From NCBI GenBank assembly GCA_020073465.1, contig JAIQFC010000005.1:62001-126000 (forward strand): DNA of 64,000 nt, read 5' to 3'. Position numbers and translations under genes: made by a program. Below are positions 1 through 8,436 of this stretch, piece after piece (within the stretch, counting starts at the first letter, position 1; each line of letters opens with the position of its first letter). The DNA is from Terriglobia bacterium. GTDB lineage: Bacteria; Acidobacteriota; Terriglobia; Terriglobales; Acidobacteriaceae. Under the pieces are notes generated by a model that saw nothing but the letters and a program-made list of their open reading frames with translations, searched no databases and was not told the origin of the DNA.

Positions 1-33
1 GCTGACAATGGCAATATCACCCGGTTTTAACAT
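1..33 (-). CDS. Start of an unidentified gene running off the left edge
   Basis: An ATG read on the minus strand at 33-31 opens a frame that stays open to the window edge, giving MLKPGDIAIVS. A GGGA sequence lies about six bases upstream of it. Only eleven residues are visible, too few to name a family. The next gene (340-2928) is also on the minus strand, so the two could be co-transcribed. Confidence 0.3.
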   Translation of the reverse strand, partial: MLKPGDIAIVS

Positions 34-119
34 GATTTTCCCGGCAGACCCGTCATCAGAACGATCGGAGTCGTGCAGCCAAACTTATCAGTTTAACAGC
101 GGGAAGAGAGATTCTCCAC

Positions 120-143
120 CACGGAGGCACGGAGCCACCGAGG
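120..143. repeat. Phased octamer repeat, left arm
   Basis: Three abutting 8-bp units of the form CACGGAGG (120-127, 128-135, 136-143), with one or two changes per unit. The reverse complement of this unit recurs at 296-319, so the two stretches are inverted arms 152 bp apart. Confidence 0.75.
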
Positions 144-295
144 AAAGCGGACTATAGATTATTACGCTGACATTTTTTCAGGCGCGATGCTTCTTGATAT
201 TCATGACTCACCACGGCGCGGAATCGGTTCGCACCAGGTGCGGCACCACTGGAAGGAACACTCACCCGAGGCCGACACAAGAAAGCCCGGCTTGA

Positions 296-319
296 CTCCG
301 TGTCTCCGTGACTCCGTGG
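296..319. repeat. Phased octamer repeat, right arm
   Basis: Three abutting units CTCCGTGT, CTCCGTGA and CTCCGTGG at 296-303, 304-311 and 312-319. They are the inverted counterpart of the units at 120-143 and keep the same 8-bp period. They end 20 bp past the 3' end of the minus-strand TPR gene. Confidence 0.75.
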
Positions 320-339
320 TGAAGAGTGGTGAAGAAAGC

Positions 340-2928
340 CTACGCTACCGCTCCGGCAGCCAGCGCTGCCGCTTCCGCGACAACCTTCCCCGAACCTTGC
401 CCCGTGGAGGTCGCCAGAGCATGCTCCACCCGATTGATGACCTCGGTGACAATGTCGATGGGATCGTACTCGGGACGAATCACCGCCTCAGCCAGTCCCG
501 CAGAAAGCTGGATCGGCGACGCCTTCTCGTCCTTTGCAGGCAGGCGCACCTCGGCGATGACCTTGCGCAGCTTCTCGACCGCCATGATCCCCTCTTTTTC
601 CGACGTGTCCCCAAGAATGATGGCAATGCTCGTCGTGTCGTAACGGAAAGCCAGATCATTCGAGCGGATATTCGCGGCGAACAGTTGCCCAATCTTCTCC
701 ATCGCCGCCCCGACCTCCGCCTCACCGTACTCCTTGATCATGGCCGCACTCTTGCCGAACTGCAGCAGTAGCACCGAAAGCGGAGCTGCATTCTGCGCCG
801 CCCTCTTGCTCTCGGCCAGAAGCAAGTCGATGTAGGAAGCCCGTTTCAGCAGTCCGGACTTCTCGTCCGTCACCGAAAGATTCTTCACCAGCCGCCGCAA
901 CCCTGCATTGTTGAGCGCGATCACCATCTGCTCGGCGACGGTTCTCAGCACCAGTACATCCGATTGCTGCCACACCCGCGGCTTGTTGTGCATGAGCACC
1001 AGCACGCCAACCGGTTCATCGGCGTTGCTCAAGGGAAGTACCAGAATCGATACCGCACCCAACTCCGCAGCCGCCTTCCGTGCCGACTGCAACTGCGATG
1101 CCTTCTGCGCATCCTGCAGGATCAACGGCTCATGCCCGGAAGCCGCTTCTTGCAGGCTCGCGACCACTTCGAACAACGCAGACGGCGTTCCCTTCTTCAC
1201 TCCGTCTGCACAAAACTCCTCCAGCGCGGTCGGCGGAAGTCCCGGCTTCCCCATGGCCGCGATGCAGCGCGTTGCTTCCCAATGTCCGCCAATCTCCTTC
1301 ACCGCCGTGGTCAGCACCGCCGTCGCTGTCCCCTGGTGATACAACTTGCGCGTGATCTCCGCTACGCGAGTAAAGCTTCGAACCTCTGCTGCCGGATCAG
1401 CGGTCGCTGGCGCGGCCGCCGCAGGTGGAGCCGGAACCGTCGCTGCAGGCGGCGCCGCTGGAGGCAATGGCGCCGACCCGGCATAGCGTGGCGTCACCCC
1501 CGCTGACAGGTACAGCCGCTGCAAATCCTCGTTACGTTCCTCCTCCCGTGGAAACAGCTCTTGAATCCTCTGCAGCCGCTCCACTGCCTTGTTGCGCATC
1601 CCGTACTGCACCAGAATTTCCGCCTGCAACATCAGGTCCTGCAATGTCGAAGCCCCCAGGGTTGGCTCGTCCACGTGGGATGGCTCCTCGGCCGGCTTGC
1701 TCGTGGACGTAAAGCGCGCGGCAATCGCCTGGTAGCGCTTCTCGTCGATCTTCCCCTTCAGCATCTCCAGCCGCTTCATGTGGCCGGATTCATACGGATC
1801 CACTTCGGCCGAACGGTCCAGGCACTCCGCCGCCTTGGCAAACTCGCTGGTGCTGCAGTAAAGATCAAAAAGTTTCAGCAGCGTCTGGCAGTAGTCGTTC
1901 TCGCGATTGGACGCGTTATAGAGCTCGCTCAGGAACTCGAGCATGTGCGATGACGCGCGGTGTGCCGCCGTGAGGTCCTGCATGATGGCGATGAACTGCC
2001 GCCGTTCTCCGCGCCGCCGCTGGAATTGTTCCAGCTTGCGGGCCAGGGCAACCGCGGATTCGTCCTGCCCACCATCCAGCAGTTGCCCGACCAGCGCGAT
2101 CACCTGCTGCACTCGAGATGGATTCTGTTCAAACAGCTGCCATACCAACGGCTCAGCCTCGGCATAGCGCCCTGCTGCAACCAAAGCATCCGCGTAGCTG
2201 TCACGCAACTCGACCGTTACCTGTCCCGAGTTGAGCTGCGGCTCAAGGATGAAAATTGCGGCCCCAGCCTGACCCTGGAGCAGCAGGCTCTTCCCATACG
2301 CCAGAGCGACCGCCTGATCAGAAGAGTCTTCCTGATAAGCCCGCTCGTACCATTGCGCCGGATCGCCACCTTCGGTTGCCGCCAACTGCGCCACCCGCTG
2401 GAACGCCCCCGCCGCGACCTTCCGATTCCCCGATTCCGATGCCAGCTCAGCCACGCGCAGGTAGTTCGCTTGCGTCGGTTCCATCGCCACCAGGCGCTCC
2501 AGAATCTCCGCGCACTCCTGCTTCTTCCCCAGCTTGATCAGGTCGGCCAGGGCAGCTTCGTAGGTTCCAACTGCAAGCTTCTTGTTCGACCCCTCCAGCA
2601 ACTGCCCGAAGCGGAACTTCTGCTGCCAGGTTGGACTTCCGTGGCGTGTCAGCTTTTTGTAGGTAAGGCTGGCCCGGGTAGCGTCTCCGGCGCCCACCTG
2701 CCGCTCAAACAGGTCCCCCAAAAGCTGCACTGCTTCCTTGTTCCGGCTCAGGGAAAGACAGAGATCGGCGGCCAGCTGCCGCACTACATCATTCTCCGGA
2801 TCATCGTGCAGGACTTGCAGATACTCTTCCAGCGCGTCGGCCGTCTTACCCTTTTGCAGGAGCTTCTCGGCGCGCTCCACTCGCCGAGCCACCTCAGCGC
2901 GGTCCAGACGTCTTGTGATCTCGGGCAT
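340..2928 (-). CDS. TPR-GAF protein with degenerate GGDEF domain
   Basis: An 862-residue protein when started at the ATG at 2928, where the helical repeat region begins; the frame is open 35 codons further upstream. The first roughly 480 residues are TPR-like helical pairs (for example ALEEYLQVLHDDPEN). A Pro/Ala-rich linker follows, then a GAF-like domain, then a C-terminal domain with the GGDEF fold (SLSVLLLQFG, KLRKVIAEVR, LSAGLAE). The signature reads RYDTTSIAIIL where active diguanylate cyclases have R-x-GGDEF-A, so catalysis is very unlikely. It probably acts as a scaffold or sensor in the cytoplasm; no signal peptide or membrane segment is seen. The function is inferred from domains only. 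Confidence 0.85.
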   Translation of the reverse strand: MPEITRRLDRAEVARRVERAEKLLQKGKTADALEEYLQVLHDDPENDVVRQLAADLCLSLSRNKEAVQLLGDLFERQVGAGDATRASLTYKKLTRHGSPTWQQKFRFGQLLEGSNKKLAVGTYEAALADLIKLGKKQECAEILERLVAMEPTQANYLRVAELASESGNRKVAAGAFQRVAQLAATEGGDPAQWYERAYQEDSSDQAVALAYGKSLLLQGQAGAAIFILEPQLNSGQVTVELRDSYADALVAAGRYAEAEPLVWQLFEQNPSRVQQVIALVGQLLDGGQDESAVALARKLEQFQRRRGERRQFIAIMQDLTAAHRASSHMLEFLSELYNASNRENDYCQTLLKLFDLYCSTSEFAKAAECLDRSAEVDPYESGHMKRLEMLKGKIDEKRYQAIAARFTSTSKPAEEPSHVDEPTLGASTLQDLMLQAEILVQYGMRNKAVERLQRIQELFPREEERNEDLQRLYLSAGVTPRYAGSAPLPPAAPPAATVPAPPAAAAPATADPAAEVRSFTRVAEITRKLYHQGTATAVLTTAVKEIGGHWEATRCIAAMGKPGLPPTALEEFCADGVKKGTPSALFEVVASLQEAASGHEPLILQDAQKASQLQSARKAAAELGAVSILVLPLSNADEPVGVLVLMHNKPRVWQQSDVLVLRTVAEQMVIALNNAGLRRLVKNLSVTDEKSGLLKRASYIDLLLAESKRAAQNAAPLSVLLLQFGKSAAMIKEYGEAEVGAAMEKIGQLFAANIRSNDLAFRYDTTSIAIILGDTSEKEGIMAVEKLRKVIAEVRLPAKDEKASPIQLSAGLAEAVIRPEYDPIDIVTEVINRVEHALATSTGQGSGKVVAEAAALAAGAVA

Positions 2929-3060
2929 GAGTAGGGGACTGACGGAGTAGTCCTCCACCGATTCTAGGAGGCCCCTCCGGCAGCAGCAATGCGGTAACGG
3001 CCGCGCCCGATTACGAAGGTCACTGCGCTCCACCTAGGTTTGCTCCAAAAGGCTTTGTCA

Positions 3061-3087
3061 TTTCCGAACGAAGTGAGGAATCTGCTG
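3061..3087. repeat. Dispersed repeat of the GCGAAGCGAGGAATCTGC type
   Basis: The stretch reads TTCCGAACGAAGTGAGGAAT followed by CTGCTGT. A related copy lies inverted at 38222-38253 and a looser one at 59811-59860. All three are outside coding regions, as expected of a dispersed intergenic element. Confidence 0.5.
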
Positions 3088-3224
3088 TCTGCCGGCAGCA
3101 TCACTGCCCTCGTATCGAGCAGACGTAAAGATGGTTTTGAGCGCTATCGTCTGATTCAAACAGTTACGCCCGTAAGCTGCGAAGAATGCGATGTCGGTGT
3201 CCAATAGCGGTAGGGACAAATGCA

Positions 3225-3796
3225 ATGCCCAAATTGAGGCTCGCAGTTATCCTTCCGATCCTGATCATATGCCTTGATTTCCCAGTTGCACTCTGGCAGA
3301 GCCACGTTGATGCTCAGCAACCTCCGAAGCACGAATATCCCATCGTCTCTACTGTTACATTGGTCTACTTTGGGCTAAACGCGCCAGTGGTGATTTTTAA
3401 GGGGTTGTGTGAAGCAACGCTCCCCATCTACAGGATTGACCATGCTCCGCGCCGACACTATTTGGTATCGGTGTGGGACAGCTTCTGTTCTTCACTGGGG
3501 TTGTCTTGCTCTGGTTCACCGTGGGGTTGTTTCTTGACCGTCGTAGAAGTTCCCAGATGCATCGGCAGACTCCGACGGCTATTTGGCGAGTGCTCGGGAC
3601 TCTATTGCTGCTGGCCTTCGCGATCCTGCTCTTTGGTGGCGGAGTGTTCGTGACGAGACACCGCCCCACGGGAAATCCGGTTGGGGATGTTCTACAGGGC
3701 ATTCTCTTCTTTGGCTGGTCAGTGGTGTTCGTGGTCGCTTCTGCGATGAGGCACGTCGCCACATTATCCTCGAACGCGATCAAAGACCAAACTTAG
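3225..3796 (+). pseudogene. Small membrane protein gene split by a frameshift
   Basis: A first frame starts at the ATG at 3225 with a signal/TM segment (LAVILPILIICLDFPVALW) and continues through VYFGLNAPVVIFK to IDHAP near 3449. The protein-like sequence then moves to another frame (PTLFGIGVGQLLFFTGVVLL, a TM segment, then FLDRRR) and ends at 3796 after two more TM segments. One missing base within CCGCGCCG at about 3447-3454 would join them into one protein of about 190 residues with three or four membrane segments. Read as annotated, the downstream part could also start at GTG 3473. The family is not recognised. Either a real mutation or a sequencing error is possible. Confidence 0.6.
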
Positions 3797-3887
3797 CTGT
3801 TGAAATATCGCCATTCCACTCATTGGCTCGGATCCGCGCCAGCGCCTCGATTTGGGCAATCCGCCTCATCTTTGCTATGGTGCTGCA

Positions 3888-5237
3888 TTGCCCTCCGACG
3901 CTCCCATCCAGGAAGAAGGTCTTCGCCACCAGCTCACTGCCGGCCAGATGGCCATGGTCGCCGTCGGAGGCTCGATCGGCACCGGCCTGCTCCTCGGTTC
4001 CGGAGCCGCCATGGAAATCGCCGGGCCCGCCGCCATTCTCAGTTTTCTCGCTGCCGCCTTCATTAACTGGACCGTCGCCATGGCCCTCGGAGAACTCGCC
4101 TGCGTCCATCCCGCCGCCGGTTCGTTCGGGATATACGGCGATCTCTACCTCAACCAGTTCGCCGGATTCATCGCCCGCGCTGGATACTGGCTGGGAATTT
4201 CACTCGGCATCGGGACGGAAATGATCGCCGCCGCCACCTACATGGCCTACTGGGTGCCCAACGTGCATGCCTATGTGTGGGTGGTGGTCTTCTCTGTTTT
4301 GTTGCTTCTGGTGAATCTTCGCAGCGTTGGCTCCTACGGACGCTTCGAATTCTGGCTCTCGATGGTCAAGCTCACAACCATCACGGCCTTCATCATCATC
4401 GGTGCCGCCTTGCTGCTTGCCGGCCGCGCCACGCCTCAGTACAACGTTCAAGGAGGATTCTTCCCCACAGGGGCGCTCGCCCCGTTGATCGCAATGACTT
4501 TCGCCATCTACAGCTTCGGAGGAGTCGAGATGGTGGCCGTCACCACCGGCGAAACGCGCTCCCCACAGGAAACTCCGCGTGCCATCTGGCTCACGTTCGT
4601 CACCCTCACCCTGGTCTATGTGGGAGCCATTGTCGTGCTGCTGGGCGTGATGCCCTGGAATCACGCCGGAGTTACCGAGAGCCCCTTCGTTGCCGTATTC
4701 CGCACCGTGAACATTCCCCGTGCCCCCGGCGTGATGAACTTTGTCGTGCTCTCCGCCGCGCTCTCTGGAGCCAACGCGTCCCTCTACGTCGGCTCCCGAA
4801 TGATCTTTTCGCTGGCTCGCACCGGCTGGGCTCCGGCTCGCCTCGGTCGCCTGAATCACTCCGGCTCGCCCCAGTACGCCGTGCTAGTCACTTCCTTCGG
4901 AATCCTGTTCGCGCTTGGTTTGGAGTTGTGGGCTCCCGAAAACGCGTTTCGCTACCTGCTCGGAGCCGCCTTCACCGGGATGATTCTCTCCTGGCTGGTT
5001 TCCCTCGCCGCCCACATAAGTTTCCGCCGACGCCACTCCCCGGAAGAAATTGCCGCACTCCCTCTCCGATCTCCCTTAGGAAAATGGGGATCAATTCTGG
5101 GCTTCGTGCTGGTCTCCGCGGCCCTGCTCCAAACCTGGCTGTACCCGCGTGTGAATCTCTGGAGCGGCCTCGCCTGCCTCGCGTTGCTGGTTGTGGCTTT
5201 TGTTCTTGCCAAGCCGCACCGCGAGCCAGCATCGTAG
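3888..5237 (+). CDS. APC-family amino acid permease
   Basis: About 449 residues with around twelve hydrophobic segments. The first is the glycine-rich helix GGSIGTGLLLGSG, which is the substrate-binding signature of amino acid/polyamine/organocation transporters of the AAT type (LysP/GabP-like). The second signature region is FAIYSFGGVEMVAVTTGE. It should import an amino acid with protons across the inner membrane; the substrate cannot be read from sequence. The frame opens at TTG 3852, but TTG 3888 fits the usual N-terminal length better; neither has a clear ribosome site. It is followed by a palindromic repeat and a convergent minus-strand gene. Confidence 0.85.
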   Translation: MPSDAPIQEEGLRHQLTAGQMAMVAVGGSIGTGLLLGSGAAMEIAGPAAILSFLAAAFINWTVAMALGELACVHPAAGSFGIYGDLYLNQFAGFIARAGYWLGISLGIGTEMIAAATYMAYWVPNVHAYVWVVVFSVLLLLVNLRSVGSYGRFEFWLSMVKLTTITAFIIIGAALLLAGRATPQYNVQGGFFPTGALAPLIAMTFAIYSFGGVEMVAVTTGETRSPQETPRAIWLTFVTLTLVYVGAIVVLLGVMPWNHAGVTESPFVAVFRTVNIPRAPGVMNFVVLSAALSGANASLYVGSRMIFSLARTGWAPARLGRLNHSGSPQYAVLVTSFGILFALGLELWAPENAFRYLLGAAFTGMILSWLVSLAAHISFRRRHSPEEIAALPLRSPLGKWGSILGFVLVSAALLQTWLYPRVNLWSGLACLALLVVAFVLAKPHREPAS

Positions 5238-5260
5238 TTTTTTTTCTTGTCTGTGTGGTT

Positions 5261-5307
5261 ATGTGGGGACAGCCACCCTCGGCTGTCCGGCCGGGCAAGG
5301 CCCGGCA
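5261..5307. repeat. Double-palindrome repeat, GGACAGCC type
   Basis: ATGTGGGGACAGCC starts the element. GGACAGCC (5267-5274) pairs with GGCTGTCC (5281-5288) across 6 bases, and GCCGGGC (5290-5296) pairs with GCCCGGC (5300-5306). The same element is found at 12106-12134 (first hairpin only) and 45735-45780. It lies between convergent genes and could also help end transcription, but there is no T-run. Confidence 0.8.
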
Positions 5308-5311
5308 GCAC

Positions 5312-6686
5312 TCACCGCAGCCGCAACGACCTCAGCATCTGCTCAAACGTCGGCCGCATGGACCCGAACTCTTTATCGGGTGAAATGAAAACCAGATACA
5401 GCACTATCCCATCGCGACGCTGGGTAGTGACCACCCAGTCGCGCTCCGCTAGCACTTTCCCCTGCGCGTCCTTGATCGGAGAGCTCCCGATCAGGTCCAC
5501 CGACTTCCCTGCCACGCCGTTCACGCGGATATTCTCATCGCTGCCTATCTGCTTCAGATCGGGATTGGACTGGCGAAGTGACGCCAGCAGTTCGTGCGTG
5601 GCCGCGTCCAGCTTGGCGCCAGATTCTTCCGGCTGGTAGTTTGCAATCATCACGCCGTAGGCCACAGCGTTCTGCGAAACCCCGCTGGGCGGCGCAATCG
5701 TCACATTCGAACCCTGATCTCCGAATACCTGCCAGTTCTCCGGATAGGAAATCTCGTATTCGTTGTGCCGAAACGCTTTCAGGTTCGAGCTCGGCGTCAC
5801 GTCCGACGTTGGCTGCCCTCCCGCCGTCGGCACCCCTCCTTGTTTTTGCATCGCCGCTACTTCCTGCGAAGTGGGCGGCTTCATCCCCGCGACGCGCGTC
5901 TTGATCTGCCGGAAGTCGGCGCTGTCGGCAAGGTAGGTCCTCGCCATCAGCGTCTTCACTTCACGGGAGACGGCCTCCGCCCGATTCCCCGGATTCGGAT
6001 GGTCGCTCATGAACTGATTGATCATCGAGTTCGCGCCCGGCCCCATCTTGCGGCTCGTAACCGGAGTCATACATGATGTCGGTCCCAAGCAGGTCCGCCT
6101 CGGACTCCGACTGCCGCGAGTTCTTCAGAAAATACGAGCCCACCCCAAACGAAATCCCCAACTCCGCCGCCTTCGCCAGCGTGCTGTTCCCCATGATTCC
6201 GCCCAGGATCGCCAGCGGAAGTTGCGCCCCCATCTGCTTCGAAGCCGCACGCGTCCCGTGCCGCTGCACCACGTGCGAAATCTCGTGCGCCATCACACCT
6301 GCCAGCTGTGCCTCATTGTCCGCCGCTTGCACCGTGCCCAGGTTCACAAAAATCGGTCCGCCCGGCAGCGCGAAGGCATTGATCTCCTTCAAATTCACCA
6401 CATGAAAGTTGTACGGCCACTTGTATCCCGGAGCACGATCGGCCAGCCGTGCCCCCAGCCTCTGCACATACTGCGTCACCGGATCCGAATCCGGCAGCAC
6501 CGGCAGCTGTTTCACAACCTGCGCTGTGTTCTCTTGTCCCAGTTTGATTTCGTCATCCTGAGAGAAGATGTTGAACCCATGCGTGGGCTCCACCCGGGCT
6601 TCCAGGCAAGGCACCGCCACCAGACACGTAACTAACAAGAGAGACGGAACACGTGAGAAGGGTGAGTAGATAGCCATTGCACTCAT
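5312..6686 (-). pseudogene. M48-family metalloprotease, frame-broken
   Basis: The N-terminal part (6686 down to about 6060) has a signal peptide and the zinc motif HEISH in the context AGVMAHEISHVVQRHG; the third ligand is in SESEADLLGTD. After MYDSGYEP the frame changes. The C-terminal part continues in another frame with RKMGPGANSMINQFMSDHPNPGNR and a domain ending at 5312. SDHPNPGNR is the usual M48 follow-on motif, so the two pieces belong together. The stretch between GYEP and FMSDHP is also shorter than I expect for the family, which suggests a small deletion that is not a multiple of three. A periplasmic BepA/YfgC-like protease is the likely parent. A sequence error is the alternative. 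Confidence 0.75.
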
Positions 6687-6918
6687 GATAAATCGGAAGG
6701 CTCATGCGTAGCAGGCGAGACTGGACCTTGCACGCCTTGGTGTCGGACTACGTCAGGCTGTCAGATCTGCCACGCGTGTTCATAACTTCCGGATAGCCCG
6801 TCATTCAGGCACGATTCTGAGAGACACCGATAAGCGGCTGCGAACGAGGTCACTTCTACGTGGAGCCGACTAAACAGCGAAGTGGTTTCGGGACGTCCCG
6901 GCAGCCCTTCCTCCCAGC

Positions 6919-7572
6919 TCAGTGAGAATGCTGATGGTGATGACTCGCATCGCTCGATTTTTCTTCATCCCTATTTCCGTAGCCTCGTAGCTCGTCATAT
7001 TTCGCGATCTGTGCCGGGGAGAGAAGTTTCTGGGTTTTTAGATGCGCGCTCAAATGGATCAGCCGCAGCTTGCCCTGCAGGGAAGCGCTTTCTGCGGTCA
7101 AAGCGGCCAGCTGAGAATCATCGATCTCATTTCCGGCAAACAAAGCGTTCAATTTCCGTTCATTCTCGATGAGTTGCTGGCCGGTGCTGATCGCCGCCTG
7201 GCTCATAGCATCCTTGATCTGTTGTATTTGCCGTGCCTGCTCCTCGGAGAGCTGCAGTTCCTTCGCGAGATCGAGCACATGCCGCGGCCCGGGATAATGA
7301 TTCTGCTCGGCAGCCTTGGCCATGCCATGGCCTATGCCTTCTTCGTACGCCTTAATCTCCTCGGCAGTAAGCGACTTAATGGCGCGATATTCGGGACGTG
7401 GATCGGGTGAATCGTCATGACCTGGATGCTGCTGCGGAGGTTCGGCCTTAAAAGCAGCGTGGTGGGCGTGCAGAGGACAATCCTTCATGCTTCTGCTTTC
7501 ATCCTGTGCGGACGCCGCTGCCGCCGCCACGAAGGCCACAACCAAAACCGCGATTAAAGATTTCACTTGCAC
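6919..7572 (-). CDS. His-rich CpxP/Spy-like periplasmic protein
   Basis: A 217-residue protein with a clear signal peptide ending near AAAASAQD. Two His-rich patches flank the core: HAHHAAF after the signal peptide and SHHHQHSH at the C-terminus. The helical middle (LQLSEEQARQIQQIKDAM, LLSPAQIAKYDEL) has the LTxxQ-type pattern of the Spy/CpxP/ZraP family of periplasmic chaperones and metal-responsive proteins. The start overlaps the end of the upstream MerR gene by ten bases, so the two are translated as a unit. His clusters and the MerR partner suggest metal sensing or binding in the periplasm; the metal is not known. Confidence 0.8.
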   Translation of the reverse strand: MQVKSLIAVLVVAFVAAAAASAQDESRSMKDCPLHAHHAAFKAEPPQQHPGHDDSPDPRPEYRAIKSLTAEEIKAYEEGIGHGMAKAAEQNHYPGPRHVLDLAKELQLSEEQARQIQQIKDAMSQAAISTGQQLIENERKLNALFAGNEIDDSQLAALTAESASLQGKLRLIHLSAHLKTQKLLSPAQIAKYDELRGYGNRDEEKSSDASHHHQHSH

Positions 7573-8048
7573 TTCACCTCACTTGTCTGCAGTCTTCGCC
7601 GGAGTCCTGGAGAAAGTAGCGGCGACAGCGCCGCCGCGCCCTCCGGGTAAGCGGTGACAAAGTCCTCCAGCAGCCGGGCAGGGAGTTTATGGTGGTCGTT
7701 GAGCTGTCTTTTCCACGATCTGACTGCGTTGCCCAAGATGGCGCGCAACTCGTTAAGCTCAGCGATTCTGCGCTCCAGGTCCGCAAGCTTCCGCGCGGCC
7801 AATTCGCAGACTTCACGGCAGGGAGCTGCACCGCTATCGCGCTTGCGCAGGATGCGGCGCAACTCTTGCACGGTAAAGCCAATGGCCAGCGCGCCGCGAA
7901 TCAGCCGAATGCGCATCACTGCCTGCGCTGGGTAGAGCCGATAGCCGCCGGCAGAACGCGCCGGATGCGGCAGCAATCCCTGCGCTTCGTAGTAGCGCAG
8001 CGTATCGCGGCTTACGCCCAGCAAGCGTGCTACCTCCCCTGATCGCAT
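7563..8048 (-). CDS. MerR-family transcriptional regulator
   Basis: 161 residues from ATG 8048. The N-terminal winged helix is typical (SGEVARLLGVSRDTLRYYE, then GLLPHPARSAGGYRLY), followed by a dimerisation coiled coil. Cysteines in APCREVCELAARKLADLE lie where metal-binding MerR proteins (ZntR/CadR type) hold ligands, so metal sensing is plausible but not proven. The frame extends upstream to TTG 8144, but a good promoter at 8087-8116 lies inside that extension and favours the shorter start. The 3' end overlaps the CpxP-like gene, which is the likely target of its regulation. Confidence 0.85.
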   Translation of the reverse strand: MRSGEVARLLGVSRDTLRYYEAQGLLPHPARSAGGYRLYPAQAVMRIRLIRGALAIGFTVQELRRILRKRDSGAAPCREVCELAARKLADLERRIAELNELRAILGNAVRSWKRQLNDHHKLPARLLEDFVTAYPEGAAALSPLLSPGLRRRLQTSEVKCK

Positions 8049-8086
8049 TGCCCGAATTGCTCGAGCCTGTGTCACTAGCGGAGAAT

Positions 8087-8116
8087 TGTATAGGGTGGAA
8101 TATGTTCGACGGTCAA
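8087..8116 (-). promoter_or_regulatory. Sigma70-type promoter of merR-cpxP pair
   Basis: On the minus strand TTGACC (8116-8111) and TATACA (8092-8087) are separated by 18 bp. Transcription would begin near 8080, about 30 bases before the ATG at 8048. The slightly long spacer is in line with MerR-type promoters, but no convincing dyad was found within it. Confidence 0.5.
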
Positions 8117-8358
8117 ACGAAATCTTTTTCGGCATAAATGACAAGAAGGCGCGGCCACGGCCACGCTACCGCTCGTGCGCGCACTCTTTCAGATTGGGCC
8201 AACTCCCAGATGGTCGGCAATCCGGAAGTTGAAGACTGCAGCTTATAATCCTGCGGTGTCCGACAACTGGCGACTCGGCGATGCCATAAACGTCGAAGAA
8301 TCAATCGCGCTTTAGGCGCTGAGCTTGAGGCCTCGGTTTCACGGCAGCTTGCTTAGCT

Positions 8359-8385
8359 AAAAAGGCGCCGGAGGGTTCCGGCGCC
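8359..8385 (-). terminator. Intrinsic terminator of the AAA+ ATPase gene
   Basis: On the minus strand a perfect 9-bp stem GGCGCCGGA/TCCGGCGCC with a 4-base loop (8385-8364) is followed by five T residues (complement of 8363-8359). It lies about 50 bp past the stop codon at 8437. Confidence 0.85.
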
Positions 8386-8436
8386 GAGGGTTTCTCGCGA
8401 GATGCGGTCAAGCGAGAAGGAAAAACTTTCAGGAAA

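Larger units (their letters stand above)
34..339. other. Intergenic region with inverted octamer repeats
   Basis: No supported gene. The region holds two short arms of 8-bp repeats in opposite orientation (120-143 and 296-319, listed separately) and an AT-rich patch near 150-180. The long plus-strand frame that begins here continues antisense through the TPR gene and looks like a shadow. Confidence 0.6.
8049..8436. other. Intergenic region between clp-like and merR genes
   Basis: No supported gene. It contains the merR promoter, a GC-rich repeat-like patch near 8148-8185 and the terminator of the AAA+ gene at 8359-8385. A 63-codon minus-strand frame (8113-8304) has no ribosome site and no recognisable protein features. 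Confidence 0.6.

Noticed and set aside
187-771. Plus-strand frame of 194 codons
   Set aside because: Antisense to the TPR-GAF gene, with no ribosome site and no family features; typical third-position GC shadow.
5261-5307. Intrinsic terminator after the APC gene
   Set aside because: Strong hairpins but no T-run on either strand, and the same sequence recurs elsewhere, so it is listed as a repeat.
8113-8304. 63-codon minus-strand ORF upstream of merR
   Set aside because: Overlaps the merR promoter, no ribosome site, no protein-like pattern.
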